A stretch of DNA of 36,155 nt from contig DBYR01000007.1 in NCBI GenBank assembly GCA_002310215.1, positions 1 to 36,155 of the forward strand, given 5' to 3'. Source of the stretch: Bacteroidales bacterium UBA1181. Lineage in GTDB: Bacteria; Bacteroidota; Bacteroidia; Bacteroidales; Paludibacteraceae. Position 1 is the first letter of the stretch. Every line of letters starts with the position of its first letter. The notes under the pieces were generated by a model, which saw nothing but the letters and a program-made list of their open reading frames with translations, did no database searches and was not told where the DNA came from. Of the stretch, positions 22,537 through 30,496 are shown in pieces. A program made the position numbers and the translations under genes.

Positions 22537-24132
22537 ATGAGAAGGTTTTATTTAACGATGCTGACGATGTTGATGTCGGCGGCTGCCCTATGGGGAGAGT
22601 CTCAGACGAATGTTTTGACTGGGACCATCTCCGGAAAAGAGAAATATGTGGCAGGTAAAAACAATTACTTAATGGATGGGTACGACGTGAATGTGGAGTA
22701 TAAGGAGGTTATGGGTGCGCCGGTTTGCACGGCGAACATGACATGGACCCGCAACAACAGCTTCACGGTGAAGGGCAAGAAAGTCGCTTACGCCCAGTTG
22801 GCTGGATACCCGGATTTGCAGGCTCGTTATGACCTGATTACTCCTAAGTCAGTGGAGTGTTCATATACGATTATGTTTTATTCCGAGAGCTCAAAGGCTT
22901 ATATCGCCTCAGCGAAGACGAAGATCACCATCGATTTGTTGGAGAAGTCTGGCGCTACTGTCGCTCCGTTGATTCCTGAGAATCAGTCATGGAGGGAGAA
23001 TTTCACGGATGTCGTAATCGGTCAGCAGGATGCGAAGAAGCCAGGTGTCATCATCCCTAACTCCGCATTGGAGGAGTTCTTCAAGAGCTCGCGTATCACT
23101 TCGGGCAAGCTTGACCCTAAGACCGCCGGTTTCGCTTATGGCTTAAGCCTTCAAAGAATCTTCAGGAACTCGTCGAGGATCGATTTTGTGAATACTTCCG
23201 TGAAAGTGAAGTGGAATGACGAGGATTATACCTTCATCGCCGAGGAGTACGGAAAGAGGAAATTGGCGGAGTCTTACATGGCTAAGAAGGATACCCTCAA
23301 TGCGATGAAGACTTACACGAGCAACAGGAAAAGGGAAATTCCGGTGAGTGTGGATGCACCGTTCTTCTGGAGAACCACTTCCATCCCTTACGAGGTCTGC
23401 TTGGATGCGATCGCTACGGGTGATGAGTTGTATGCTCAGAAGAAATGGGACGAGGCGCTTCCTTTCTATCAGAAGGCGGCTAAGTCTGACGAGAAGTTCG
23501 CTTACCCTGCCAACCGTGTGGCTAAGATTCAGAAATACATGGAGTTCAAATCTAACAGGAACGTCCGTGACCTTGAGTTCGTCTTTGTGGAGGGTTCAGG
23601 TAGCATGAAGTCCTTCTACATGGGTAAGACGGAGGTGACGCAAAGACAATGGATGCGCGTGATGCATACGAATCCGTCTAAGTTCGGTATGAGAGGCAAC
23701 GGCGACGCCCCTGTCGAGAATGTCACTTGGGAAGAGGCTTTGGAATTCGTGAAAAGATTGAGTGCCGAGACGGGTATGAAATTCCGTTTGCCTCGCGCCG
23801 ACGAGTGGATGTACGCCGCTAAGGGCGGTAAGATGGCTGTCAATACGCAGTTCAGCGGTAGCGACAACTTGAGCGACGTGGCTTGGTGTACTTACAACTC
23901 TGAGGAGAAGACCCATAAGGTGGGCGAGAAGACTCCTAACGAATTGGGAATCTACGATATGACGGGTAACGTCAGCGAGTGGGTGGCTGATTCGTATGAT
24001 AAGGATAATCGTTACGTGAAGGGTGGTTCTTGGTCTGATGACGCCGCTAACTGCGTGATGACTGCGGACGAGAAGAGGTCTCCGAAGTACAAGAGTGGTA
24101 ACATCGGTTTCCGTGTGTGCCAGGACGAATAA
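22537..24132 (+). CDS. Exported SUMF1 (formylglycine-generating-enzyme-like) domain protein
   Basis: A 531-residue protein. I start it at ATG 22537, which gives a clean signal peptide (MRRFYLTMLTMLMSAAALWG). Residues 20-280 form an unassigned beta-rich region. About 280-345 are TPR-like (GDELYAQKKWDEALPFYQKA). The C-terminal domain, 347-531, is a SUMF1/FGE-sulfatase fold: MGKTEVTQRQWMRVM, PVENVTWEEALEFVKRLS, FRLPRADEWMYAAKGG, LGIYDMTGNVSEWVADSY, RYVKGGSW and GNIGFRVC. Most bacterial SUMF1 domains outside sulfatase activation are structural or binding modules; GldK/PorK of type IX secretion also has one, but that protein has a different N-terminus and neighbours. The WG-repeat gene follows after 30 bp. 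Confidence 0.87.
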   Translation: MRRFYLTMLTMLMSAAALWGESQTNVLTGTISGKEKYVAGKNNYLMDGYDVNVEYKEVMGAPVCTANMTWTRNNSFTVKGKKVAYAQLAGYPDLQARYDLITPKSVECSYTIMFYSESSKAYIASAKTKITIDLLEKSGATVAPLIPENQSWRENFTDVVIGQQDAKKPGVIIPNSALEEFFKSSRITSGKLDPKTAGFAYGLSLQRIFRNSSRIDFVNTSVKVKWNDEDYTFIAEEYGKRKLAESYMAKKDTLNAMKTYTSNRKREIPVSVDAPFFWRTTSIPYEVCLDAIATGDELYAQKKWDEALPFYQKAAKSDEKFAYPANRVAKIQKYMEFKSNRNVRDLEFVFVEGSGSMKSFYMGKTEVTQRQWMRVMHTNPSKFGMRGNGDAPVENVTWEEALEFVKRLSAETGMKFRLPRADEWMYAAKGGKMAVNTQFSGSDNLSDVAWCTYNSEEKTHKVGEKTPNELGIYDMTGNVSEWVADSYDKDNRYVKGGSWSDDAANCVMTADEKRSPKYKSGNIGFRVCQDE

Positions 24133-24162
24133 ACAATGTGTAAAAAATAATATTAGGATATA

Positions 24163-25542
24163 ATGAAAAAGATCGTATTGTTTTTCATGATGGCAAGCGC
24201 CTCCCTGATGGTGTGCGCCGACAATAAAAATATAAGCAAGGAGGAGTCCCTTGCTCGCAAGAACTATTTCAAGGCTGTGGATTATTTCGATGCGGGTGAC
24301 GCTAAATCCGCTCTTAAATACATCGATTTGGCGGAGAAGGCCCTGAATAAGAGCAACGCCCGCTTGAGTTACGTGAAGGCGAAGGCTTTGTACCAACAAG
24401 GAGACTTGATCGAGACGCAGAAGGCTTGCTCCAAGTATTTCGCTTCCATGCCGATGCAGGACAATGGTTATTTCGAGATGACCCAAATCCTTGACGATGT
24501 GACGACGCAGCTGAACGCCGCCGCCGCTCAACGTAGGGAAGAGGCTGCCGCTCAACGTGAGGCGCAGATCGAGGCCGCCGCTCGTGCTGAGGCTGAGGCT
24601 AAGGAGAGGGCTGACGTGATGGCTTCTGCGGCTGAACGTCGCGCGAAGGATGCGGAGAACCAGGCGGCTGTCGAGGCTAAAATCGCCAACGAGTTCAAGG
24701 AGGTACAGGCTAAAAACAGCAAGGACGCTTACCAACAGTTCATCTACACGTATCCGTCCAGCAAGACGGCTGCCGTGGCTAAGGCTGAGATGCAGAAGAA
24801 GTGGCCGGCTCCTGTCCGCGTGATGAGAAAGAACAAATATGGCTACCAGAAGGGTAACGAATTGGTTATCAAGGCTAAATACGATAACGCTTCTGAGTTC
24901 AGCGAGGGCCTCGCACGCATTGGAAAGGCGAACAAGTATGGTTACGTCACTGAGGATGGTAAGGAAATCGTTCCTGCCCAATTCTCCGCTGCAAGTAATT
25001 ATAGCTACGGCTTCGCCGCTGTCAAATTGGCTGACGGTCAATGTTACTTCATCGATAAGAATGGTAAGAAGATGGACGACCAGGTTTATGCTGACGCAAG
25101 GGCGTTCAACGAGGGCTTGGCTCCTGTTCAGGCGAACGATAGTTACCTCTATGGCTTCATCGACACGAAGGGCAACATGGTCATCGAACCTAAGTACAAC
25201 AACGTCTCTTGGTTCTATGAGGGCTTGGCCGCTGTCTGCAAGAATATGGGTGGCGCAAAACGTTATGCTTACATCGATAAGGCGGGAAAAACCATCACCG
25301 ACTTCTCTTTCGAGGAGGCGAAGGATTTCCAAAACGGTGTGGCTCGTGTGAAATCGAACGGCAAGTTCGGTCTCATCGACAAGTTCGGCGCGCCTATCAC
25401 GGAGTGTGTATATGACTACATCTCTGATTTCGCCAACGATGGCTATGCACTCGCTAAGAAGAACAACACTAAGATCTTCTTGGATAGAGAGGGTGGCTCT
25501 TGGGCGAAGGTGAACGGCAAATATGTGGAGGTTAAGTTCTAA
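24163..25542 (+). CDS. Exported TPR and WG-repeat protein
   Basis: A 459-residue protein with a signal peptide (MKKIVLFFMMASASLMVCA). Residues 25-115 are TPR-like (NYFKAVDYFDAGDAKSALKY). Residues 120-185 are an Ala/Glu/Arg-rich coiled coil (AAQRREEAAAQREAQIEAAA). From about 219 to 445 lie six to seven WG repeats, each with the pattern YGYxxxxGxxxIxxxYxxAxxFxEGLAxV, for example YGFIDTKGNMVIEPKYNNVS. WG repeats form beta-propeller-like binding surfaces of unknown ligand. It is paired with the SUMF1 protein in one operon, and a hairpin follows its stop. The reverse complement happens to be open for 578 codons, caused by its codon bias. Confidence 0.88.
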   Translation: MKKIVLFFMMASASLMVCADNKNISKEESLARKNYFKAVDYFDAGDAKSALKYIDLAEKALNKSNARLSYVKAKALYQQGDLIETQKACSKYFASMPMQDNGYFEMTQILDDVTTQLNAAAAQRREEAAAQREAQIEAAARAEAEAKERADVMASAAERRAKDAENQAAVEAKIANEFKEVQAKNSKDAYQQFIYTYPSSKTAAVAKAEMQKKWPAPVRVMRKNKYGYQKGNELVIKAKYDNASEFSEGLARIGKANKYGYVTEDGKEIVPAQFSAASNYSYGFAAVKLADGQCYFIDKNGKKMDDQVYADARAFNEGLAPVQANDSYLYGFIDTKGNMVIEPKYNNVSWFYEGLAAVCKNMGGAKRYAYIDKAGKTITDFSFEEAKDFQNGVARVKSNGKFGLIDKFGAPITECVYDYISDFANDGYALAKKNNTKIFLDREGGSWAKVNGKYVEVKF

Positions 25543-25563
25543 GAAGATATAGATTTGAAGGGG

Positions 25564-25590
25564 ACAAGGCGGCTATTGGGTCGCCTTGTT
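25564..25590 (+). terminator. Rho-independent terminator of the SUMF1/WG operon
   Basis: ACAAGGCG (25564-25571) pairs perfectly with CGCCTTGT (25582-25589) around a 10-nt loop. A T-rich tail TTCTTTGTTTT follows. The rel/spoT ATG is 23 bp further on. Confidence 0.8.
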
Positions 25591-25612
25591 TCTTTGTTTT
25601 GAGGATGCGGTT

Positions 25613-27853
25613 ATGGATGAGTTACAAATCCAAAAGGAGAATGAGTTTATAGAAGCGGAATACCAGGCGTTGCTGAATGACTATTTGTCTTCCGCCCATC
25701 GTCGTAAGGTGGCGATTATCGAGAAGGCTTTCAAATTCGCCCGCCAGGCCCATGAGGGTGTGCGCCGTCGTTCAGGCGAGCCGTACATCATGCACCCGAT
25801 AGCCGTCGCGCGTATCGTCGCGAAGGAGATTGGCCTCGGCTCCACCTCCATTTGCTCAGCCTTGCTTCATGACGTGGTGGAGGATACCGAATACACCGTG
25901 GAGGATATCGAGAACCTCTTCGGCGCTAAAATCGCTTCCATCGTTTCCGGACTTACGAAAATATCGGGTGGTGTCTTCGCGGATTCTACCCAGGCGGAGA
26001 ACTTCAGGAACCTGTTGCTCACGATGTCGGATGATATCCGCGTCGTCTTGATTAAGATGGCGGACCGTCTCCATAACATGCGCACGCTCGGTTCCATGCC
26101 GCCCGCCAAGCAGTATAAGATCGCTGGTGAAACGCAGTACATCTATGCGCCGCTGGCGAACCGCTTGGGCCTCTATGCGCTGAAGACGGAGCTTGAGGAC
26201 CTGAGTTTCAAATATGAGCATCCCGACAAGTACGAGCAACTCACGCAGAAGATGGAGAACACGAAGAAGGAGCGTGATAAGGTTTATGAACTATTCTCCA
26301 AACCTCTGCATGACAAGTTGGAGAGCCTCGGCTTCAAGTTCGAGATACACTCCCGCGTGAAATCCATCTATTCGATTTGGCGCAAAATGCAGACCAAGAA
26401 CATCCCTTTCGAGGAGGTGTACGATATTCTGGCGATGCGTATCGTCTTCAGCGTGGACGATGAGGCGGACGAGAAGAAAACCTGCTGGGCGATCTATTCC
26501 GCCATCACGGATGTCTATAAACCGCACCCTGACCGTATCCGTGACTGGATCAGCACACCTAAGGCGAACGGCTACGAGGCGTTGCACGTGACCGTCATGG
26601 GCCCGACCGGACAGTGGGTGGAGGTGCAGATCCGTAGCCAACGTATGGATGATATCGCGGAGAAGGGATTCGCCGCACACTGGAAATACAAGACGGGCGA
26701 AAAGGACGATTCCGAGTTGGAGAAGTGGTTGCAGACCATCAAGGAGTTGCTGGAAAACCCGGAACCGAATGCGATAGACTTCCTCGACACTTTCAAACTG
26801 AACTTGTTCGCCTCCGAAATATTCGTCTTCACTCCACAGGGTGAAATCAAGACGTTACCTCAGGGCGCCACGGCGCTCGATTTCGCCTTTTCGTTGCATA
26901 CGGACATCGGTATGCAGTGCATCGGCGCTAAGGTGAACCATAAGCTGGTGCCGTTGAGCTACGTGCTGAATAGTGGCGACCAGGTGGAGATCCTGACCTC
27001 CAAGAAACAGAAACCTACGGCGGAATGGATCAACTATGTCACGACCGCCCGCGCGAAGTCCAAGATACGTGTTCTTTTCCGAAAAGAGTATAAGTCTTTC
27101 ATGAACAAGGGTGAACATGACCTGAAGTCTTTTTTTGAGAAGAATAATTTGGCGCTCTCTCCTGATAATGTCGCCAAGCTGTTGGAGCATTATCATGAGA
27201 CGAAGAAGGAGACGTTGTTCTACAAGATCGGAAAGGGAACATACAATCTGGACGAGCTGATGAACACGGTCTTCAAGGCTAAGTCGCAGAGCCGTTTCAT
27301 GAAATATTGGAAACTGACCTTCGGCGGTGGCAAGAAGGATGATTCCGCACTACTCAATCTGCCTATATTCAGTAGCAAGAAGGTATCTTCGAAAAATACA
27401 TTGACGCTGACGGAGGATAACTCTGGCGTCACCTACCGTATCGCGGATTGCTGCTCTCCGATCCCAGGCGATGACATCGTCGGATTCATGGAGGAGGATG
27501 GCATGTTGGTGGTGCATAAACGTCAGTGCCCCGTGGCGATGCGTCTGAAGTCCAACTACGGCGAACGCATCATTTCCGCAGTCTGGGAGAGCCATAAGAT
27601 GCTCTCCTTCCCAGCCACCATCGAACTGAAGGGTATCGACCGTATCGGTATCTTAGGGGAGATCGTGAAGGCTATCACGGAGGAGCATGCCGTGAATGTC
27701 AACAAGGTGCATATCGAGTCGAACGATGGTATGTTCGAGGGCTTCATCACCGTCTATGTGCATGACGTGGAGGATGTGAACAACCTTTGCGTCACGCTGG
27801 TGAAAATCAATGGTATAAGTTCCGTGAACCGTGTCGAGAACCCGGACAAATGA
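25613..27853 (+). CDS. Bifunctional (p)ppGpp synthetase/hydrolase, Rel/SpoT family
   Basis: A 746-residue long-form RelA/SpoT homologue controlling the stringent response. The ATG at 25613 is chosen over an upstream in-frame TTG that lies in the terminator tail. The HD hydrolase domain is intact: RRSGEPYIMHP, then ALLHDVVEDTEYT with the HDxxED motif at about 86-91. The synthetase domain runs about 235-350 (RVKSIYSIWRKMQTKNIPFE, ILAMRIVF, PKANGYEALHVTVMGP, VEVQIRS). A TGS domain lies at about 403-465 (IFVFTPQGEIKTLPQGATAL). A conserved-cysteine segment RIADCCSPIPGDDIVGF lies near 609. An ACT domain closes the protein (665-746). The intact HD and synthetase motifs suggest both activities. Confidence 0.95.
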   Translation: MDELQIQKENEFIEAEYQALLNDYLSSAHRRKVAIIEKAFKFARQAHEGVRRRSGEPYIMHPIAVARIVAKEIGLGSTSICSALLHDVVEDTEYTVEDIENLFGAKIASIVSGLTKISGGVFADSTQAENFRNLLLTMSDDIRVVLIKMADRLHNMRTLGSMPPAKQYKIAGETQYIYAPLANRLGLYALKTELEDLSFKYEHPDKYEQLTQKMENTKKERDKVYELFSKPLHDKLESLGFKFEIHSRVKSIYSIWRKMQTKNIPFEEVYDILAMRIVFSVDDEADEKKTCWAIYSAITDVYKPHPDRIRDWISTPKANGYEALHVTVMGPTGQWVEVQIRSQRMDDIAEKGFAAHWKYKTGEKDDSELEKWLQTIKELLENPEPNAIDFLDTFKLNLFASEIFVFTPQGEIKTLPQGATALDFAFSLHTDIGMQCIGAKVNHKLVPLSYVLNSGDQVEILTSKKQKPTAEWINYVTTARAKSKIRVLFRKEYKSFMNKGEHDLKSFFEKNNLALSPDNVAKLLEHYHETKKETLFYKIGKGTYNLDELMNTVFKAKSQSRFMKYWKLTFGGGKKDDSALLNLPIFSSKKVSSKNTLTLTEDNSGVTYRIADCCSPIPGDDIVGFMEEDGMLVVHKRQCPVAMRLKSNYGERIISAVWESHKMLSFPATIELKGIDRIGILGEIVKAITEEHAVNVNKVHIESNDGMFEGFITVYVHDVEDVNNLCVTLVKINGISSVNRVENPDK

Positions 27854-27900
27854 GAATTAAGAATTTTGAATTAATGGGGTTTCCCGCTCTTCGGAAATGG

Positions 27901-27973
27901 TAAATCGTAAATAGCTAAATAGTAAATAATTAGCTTCTAAATAGTAAATCGTAAATAGCTAAATAGTAAATAA
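27901..27973. repeat. TAAATcGTAAAT-type AT-rich repeat array, copy 3
   Basis: Two perfect 29-bp copies (27901-27929 and 27945-27973) of a unit made of TAAATCGTAAATAG and CTAAATAGTAAATAA, 44 bp apart, fill the gap between two convergent genes. Confidence 0.8.
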
Positions 27974-27987
27974 CATAACGTCCTGCG

Positions 27988-29943
27988 TCACTTCCCGATG
28001 ATGAGGATTTCCGTTCTACGGTTCAGCGCACGTCCTTCGTCTGTTTTGTTGTCTGCGATTGGTTGCTCCGCACCGAATCCCTTGTATTCCAGTCTGGTGG
28101 GTGGAACCCCCTTCTTGACGAGGTATTCGTAGGCCGCCTTGGCTCTGTCGTTGGAGAGGGTCATGTTGTATTCCTTGGTGCCCTTGTAGTCGGTATGTCC
28201 GCATAGGCGGATCTTCACGGTAGGGTTTTCCCGCATGAATTGTGCGACACGGTTCAGTTCGAAATGCGAAGCCTTCTTGAGGGTGGACTTGTCGAAGTCG
28301 AAGAAGATGTTCTTCAGCGTGATTTTCTTGCCCACCTCGATTTTCTCCAGCTGCACGTTGCTGTCTTTGGTGAGATCCACTTTCCTCGTCGATTTTGTTG
28401 AGGTCTTATCCCCCTGTGATGAGCCGTTGAAATTGTCCGAGAAGAAGAGGTAGCCTTTCTTGCTCACGTTGACGCCATACTCCTCGTCGCTTGGCACGCA
28501 GGCGATGAATTCTCCGCTCTCCTTGTCTGAAACGGAGCGGAAGATGGTGCGGTTGCTGGTTGTTCCGTACACGTCGATAGTCGCTTGCATGGGTAGTTTC
28601 TTGTCAGCGTCCAAAATTTTCCCTGTAGCGAATTTCATCTTTTTCGCAGGCTTGTGGTTGCCCTCCGCCAAAGTGAGTTCGTAGATGTCCCTTCCCTTCC
28701 AGTTCTTTTCCTGGCCGTCAGAGGAGAAGTAGGCTTTGTCACCGTAGGCGTTCACTACGAAGCCCGTTTCGTCCTTGCAGGTATTGATGGGGTATCCCAC
28801 GTTTTTCGGGGTTGTCCATCCGCCTTTTCCATCCTTGTAGGTGATGTAGATGTCCTGTCTGCCCATACCCTTCCTTCCGTTGGAGGAGAAGTAGAGTGTC
28901 CGGTTGTCGGCGTGGATGAAAGGGGAGAGCTCATCCTCCTTCGTGTTGATGGTCGGACCGAGGTTGACAGGTTCGGAGAACTTCAGACGCCCATCCTGCT
29001 GTATTTCGACGCGGCAAGCCCAGATGTCGCATTTGCCTACTCCGCCAGGACGTGTGCTGGCGAAATAGAGCACGTCGCCCGTAGGACTAAGCGATGGGGA
29101 TGTTTCCCAATGACGGGTATTCACGGGTGTTCCGCAGTTGATGGCGGGAGTCCAACCTTTTCCTTCGTGGATGGAGTAGTAGATGTCGCAGCCGCCCATT
29201 CCGCCTTGTCGGTCGCACGCCACGAAGAACATGTATCGTCCGTCGAGTGAGATGCTTTGGGCCCCCTCGTTGCTGATGGTGTTGATGGATTGTCCGACGT
29301 TTTGCGCCGCATTCCATACGCCATTCTCCCGTTTGCTAAGGTAAATATCTTCGTGGATGCCCCGTCCGAAGTCGGATTGCCCTTGTCGTTTGTTCAGTTT
29401 CCTGGTAAAAGAGAAGTAGCCCTCGTCGGCGGTCAGGCTGGGCCAGTATTCGTCGAACTCCGTATTGATGGCGTTGCCCATGTTGCGGAAGTTGAATGGG
29501 ACCGGTTCTTGCTTGAGTTCCAATGCGTCCTCGCACTCCTTGATGGCCGCTTGGGCACGTTTGTAGTAGGTCGTTTCTGTGTTAGGCACGAGTTCGTAGG
29601 TCTTGATGGCGTTATTGTAGTCGCATTGGTTGTGGTATGCCTCCGCTAATCTCATCAGGGAGTTGTAGTAGCGGGGCATCTTAGGCTTGGCGACGTTCGC
29701 CAATGTGGCGATTTGCTTCTCGTTGTCGCACATCCTCGCGTAGAGTTCCGCCAGCGTCCAGGAGGCGTCCACGAACTCCTTGTTGGAGGAGACGAGCCCT
29801 TTGAGGAGGGGGAGCGACTCTTTGTATTTCCCTTCATTCATGAGGATGACGGCCGTCTCGTAGGTCTTGATGTCCTTCTTGCTTTGCCCCCACATTGTGG
29901 CGCAAAATGCGGAGAGTAGGATGGCTATGATTGTTCTTTTCAT
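27988..29943 (-). CDS. PorE-like envelope protein: TPR, PD40 propeller, CRD-like and OmpA domains
   Basis: A 651-residue exported protein with a signal peptide (MKRTIIAILLSAFCATMWGQ). Residues 25-135 are TPR-like (AVILMNEGKYKESLPLL, AEAYHNQCDYNNAIKTYELV). Residues 155-430 are PD40/WD40-like blades (PSLTADEGYFSFTRK, SISLDGRYMFFVACDR, PSLSPTGDVLYFASTRPGG, TLYFSSNGRKGMGRQDIY). About 437-510 form a carboxypeptidase-regulatory-like beta domain (ATGKILDADKKLPMQATIDV). The last 110 residues are an OmpA peptidoglycan-binding domain (NIFFDFDKSTL, CGHTDYKGTKEYNMTLSNDR, ALNRRTEI). This order is that of Porphyromonas PorE (PG1058), which ties the type IX machinery to peptidoglycan, but PorE is a lipoprotein and this one shows no lipobox. 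Similar paralogues exist in many Bacteroidetes. It is divergent from the giant adhesin gene. Confidence 0.88.
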   Translation of the reverse strand: MKRTIIAILLSAFCATMWGQSKKDIKTYETAVILMNEGKYKESLPLLKGLVSSNKEFVDASWTLAELYARMCDNEKQIATLANVAKPKMPRYYNSLMRLAEAYHNQCDYNNAIKTYELVPNTETTYYKRAQAAIKECEDALELKQEPVPFNFRNMGNAINTEFDEYWPSLTADEGYFSFTRKLNKRQGQSDFGRGIHEDIYLSKRENGVWNAAQNVGQSINTISNEGAQSISLDGRYMFFVACDRQGGMGGCDIYYSIHEGKGWTPAINCGTPVNTRHWETSPSLSPTGDVLYFASTRPGGVGKCDIWACRVEIQQDGRLKFSEPVNLGPTINTKEDELSPFIHADNRTLYFSSNGRKGMGRQDIYITYKDGKGGWTTPKNVGYPINTCKDETGFVVNAYGDKAYFSSDGQEKNWKGRDIYELTLAEGNHKPAKKMKFATGKILDADKKLPMQATIDVYGTTSNRTIFRSVSDKESGEFIACVPSDEEYGVNVSKKGYLFFSDNFNGSSQGDKTSTKSTRKVDLTKDSNVQLEKIEVGKKITLKNIFFDFDKSTLKKASHFELNRVAQFMRENPTVKIRLCGHTDYKGTKEYNMTLSNDRAKAAYEYLVKKGVPPTRLEYKGFGAEQPIADNKTDEGRALNRRTEILIIGK

Positions 29944-29965
29944 GTCTGTGATAGTCTTATTTGTA

Positions 29966-29973
29966 CAAAGATA
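29966..29973 (-). promoter_or_regulatory. -7 promoter element (TATCTTTG) of the PorE-like gene
   Basis: Full TAnnTTTG match on the reverse strand, 22 bp before the ATG at 29943. Confidence 0.55.
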
Positions 29974-29980
29974 GTGATTT

Positions 29981-30028
29981 GAATTAAGAATTAAGAGTTA
30001 AGAGTTAAGAATTAAGAGTTAAGAATTA
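29981..30028. repeat. 7-bp tandem array (TTAAGAR), longest copy
   Basis: About six alternating heptamers TTAAGAA and TTAAGAG. It lies immediately upstream (in the PorE-like gene's sense) of the -7 box, where the -33 region would be. Same unit as 4333-4367 and 18397-18430. Confidence 0.8.
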
Positions 30029-30110
30029 GCCCAGAATGGGCGACATCCCCCAGGCAGGGGTGTCAACCCCTGTGTGAAATGGTGCGTGTGTGTGGGAACC
30101 CTGAAAGGGT
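30029..30110. repeat. Cluster of three short palindromes, REP-like
   Basis: GCCC-AGAAT-GGGC (30029-30041), CAGGGGT-GTCA-ACCCCTG (30055-30072) and ACCCT-GAA-AGGGT (30098-30110). The last shares the CCTGAAAGG core with the palindromes at 19.0-19.2 kb, suggesting the same class of element. Confidence 0.6.
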
Positions 30111-30127
30111 GACACGTGAAAATTAAG

Positions 30128-30169
30128 AAACGTCGGTTCGGCGTAATTGATTAATAATTGCCGACGTTT
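30128..30169. other. Hairpin in the adhesin upstream region
   Basis: AAACGTCGG and CCGACGTTT form a perfect 9-bp stem with a 24-nt A/T-rich loop that includes AATT...AATT. A run of five Ts follows within 15 bp on the + strand. It could be a terminator for read-through, or an operator; its distance from the adhesin start (over 300 bp) argues against an attenuator. Confidence 0.45.
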
Positions 30170-30401
30170 CGGCACGATTTTTGGGCAAAATAGTGTAATT
30201 TTCCCTTAAAAGAGGGCTTTTTTCGCCCTAAACCCTTAATTTTCCCGCCTATTTGCTTGGCTTTTCCTTTTTTTTTCGTACCTTCATACTCTGAATACTG
30301 TTGTCAAGTTGCGAAAAACCGTTAGGAGTTTTTAAAAGTCCGAAAGAAAGGTTAATTTCGCGGCTTGGAGCAATGTATTAGAAACAAAGTATATAAGTAA
30401 G

Positions 30402-30409
30402 TATATTTG
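30402..30409 (+). promoter_or_regulatory. -7 promoter element (TATATTTG) of the giant adhesin gene
   Basis: Full TAnnTTTG match. No -33 TTTG box at the right distance. It leaves a leader of about 87 nt before ATG 30497. Confidence 0.5.
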
Positions 30410-30496
30410 AAGTATAGTGATGTGTGTTTCCTTCAAGGATGGGATGATGTGTCTTTTCAATGATAGGGAACAGCGTTTATTTGAATTGAGTAGTTG

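Larger units (their letters stand above)
29944..30496. other. Divergent intergenic region between the PorE-like gene and the giant adhesin
   Basis: 553 bp without a gene. In order it holds the reverse promoter (29966-29973), a heptamer array (29981-30028), a cluster of three G/C-rich palindromes (30029-30110), a 42-bp hairpin (30128-30169), A/T-rich DNA, and the adhesin -7 box (30402-30409). The spacing leaves room for regulatory binding sites on both sides. Confidence 0.6.

Noticed and set aside
22537..24132. Assignment of the SUMF1 protein as GldK/PorK
   Set aside because: The domain is shared, but the N-terminal half, the absence of a lipobox and the absence of gldLMN neighbours do not fit.
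23596..25332. A 578-codon open frame on the reverse strand across the SUMF1 and WG genes
   Set aside because: It is antisense to two well-supported genes, its translation shows no domain and is rich in Leu, His, Arg and Ser as expected from mirrored codon bias, and it has no promoter.
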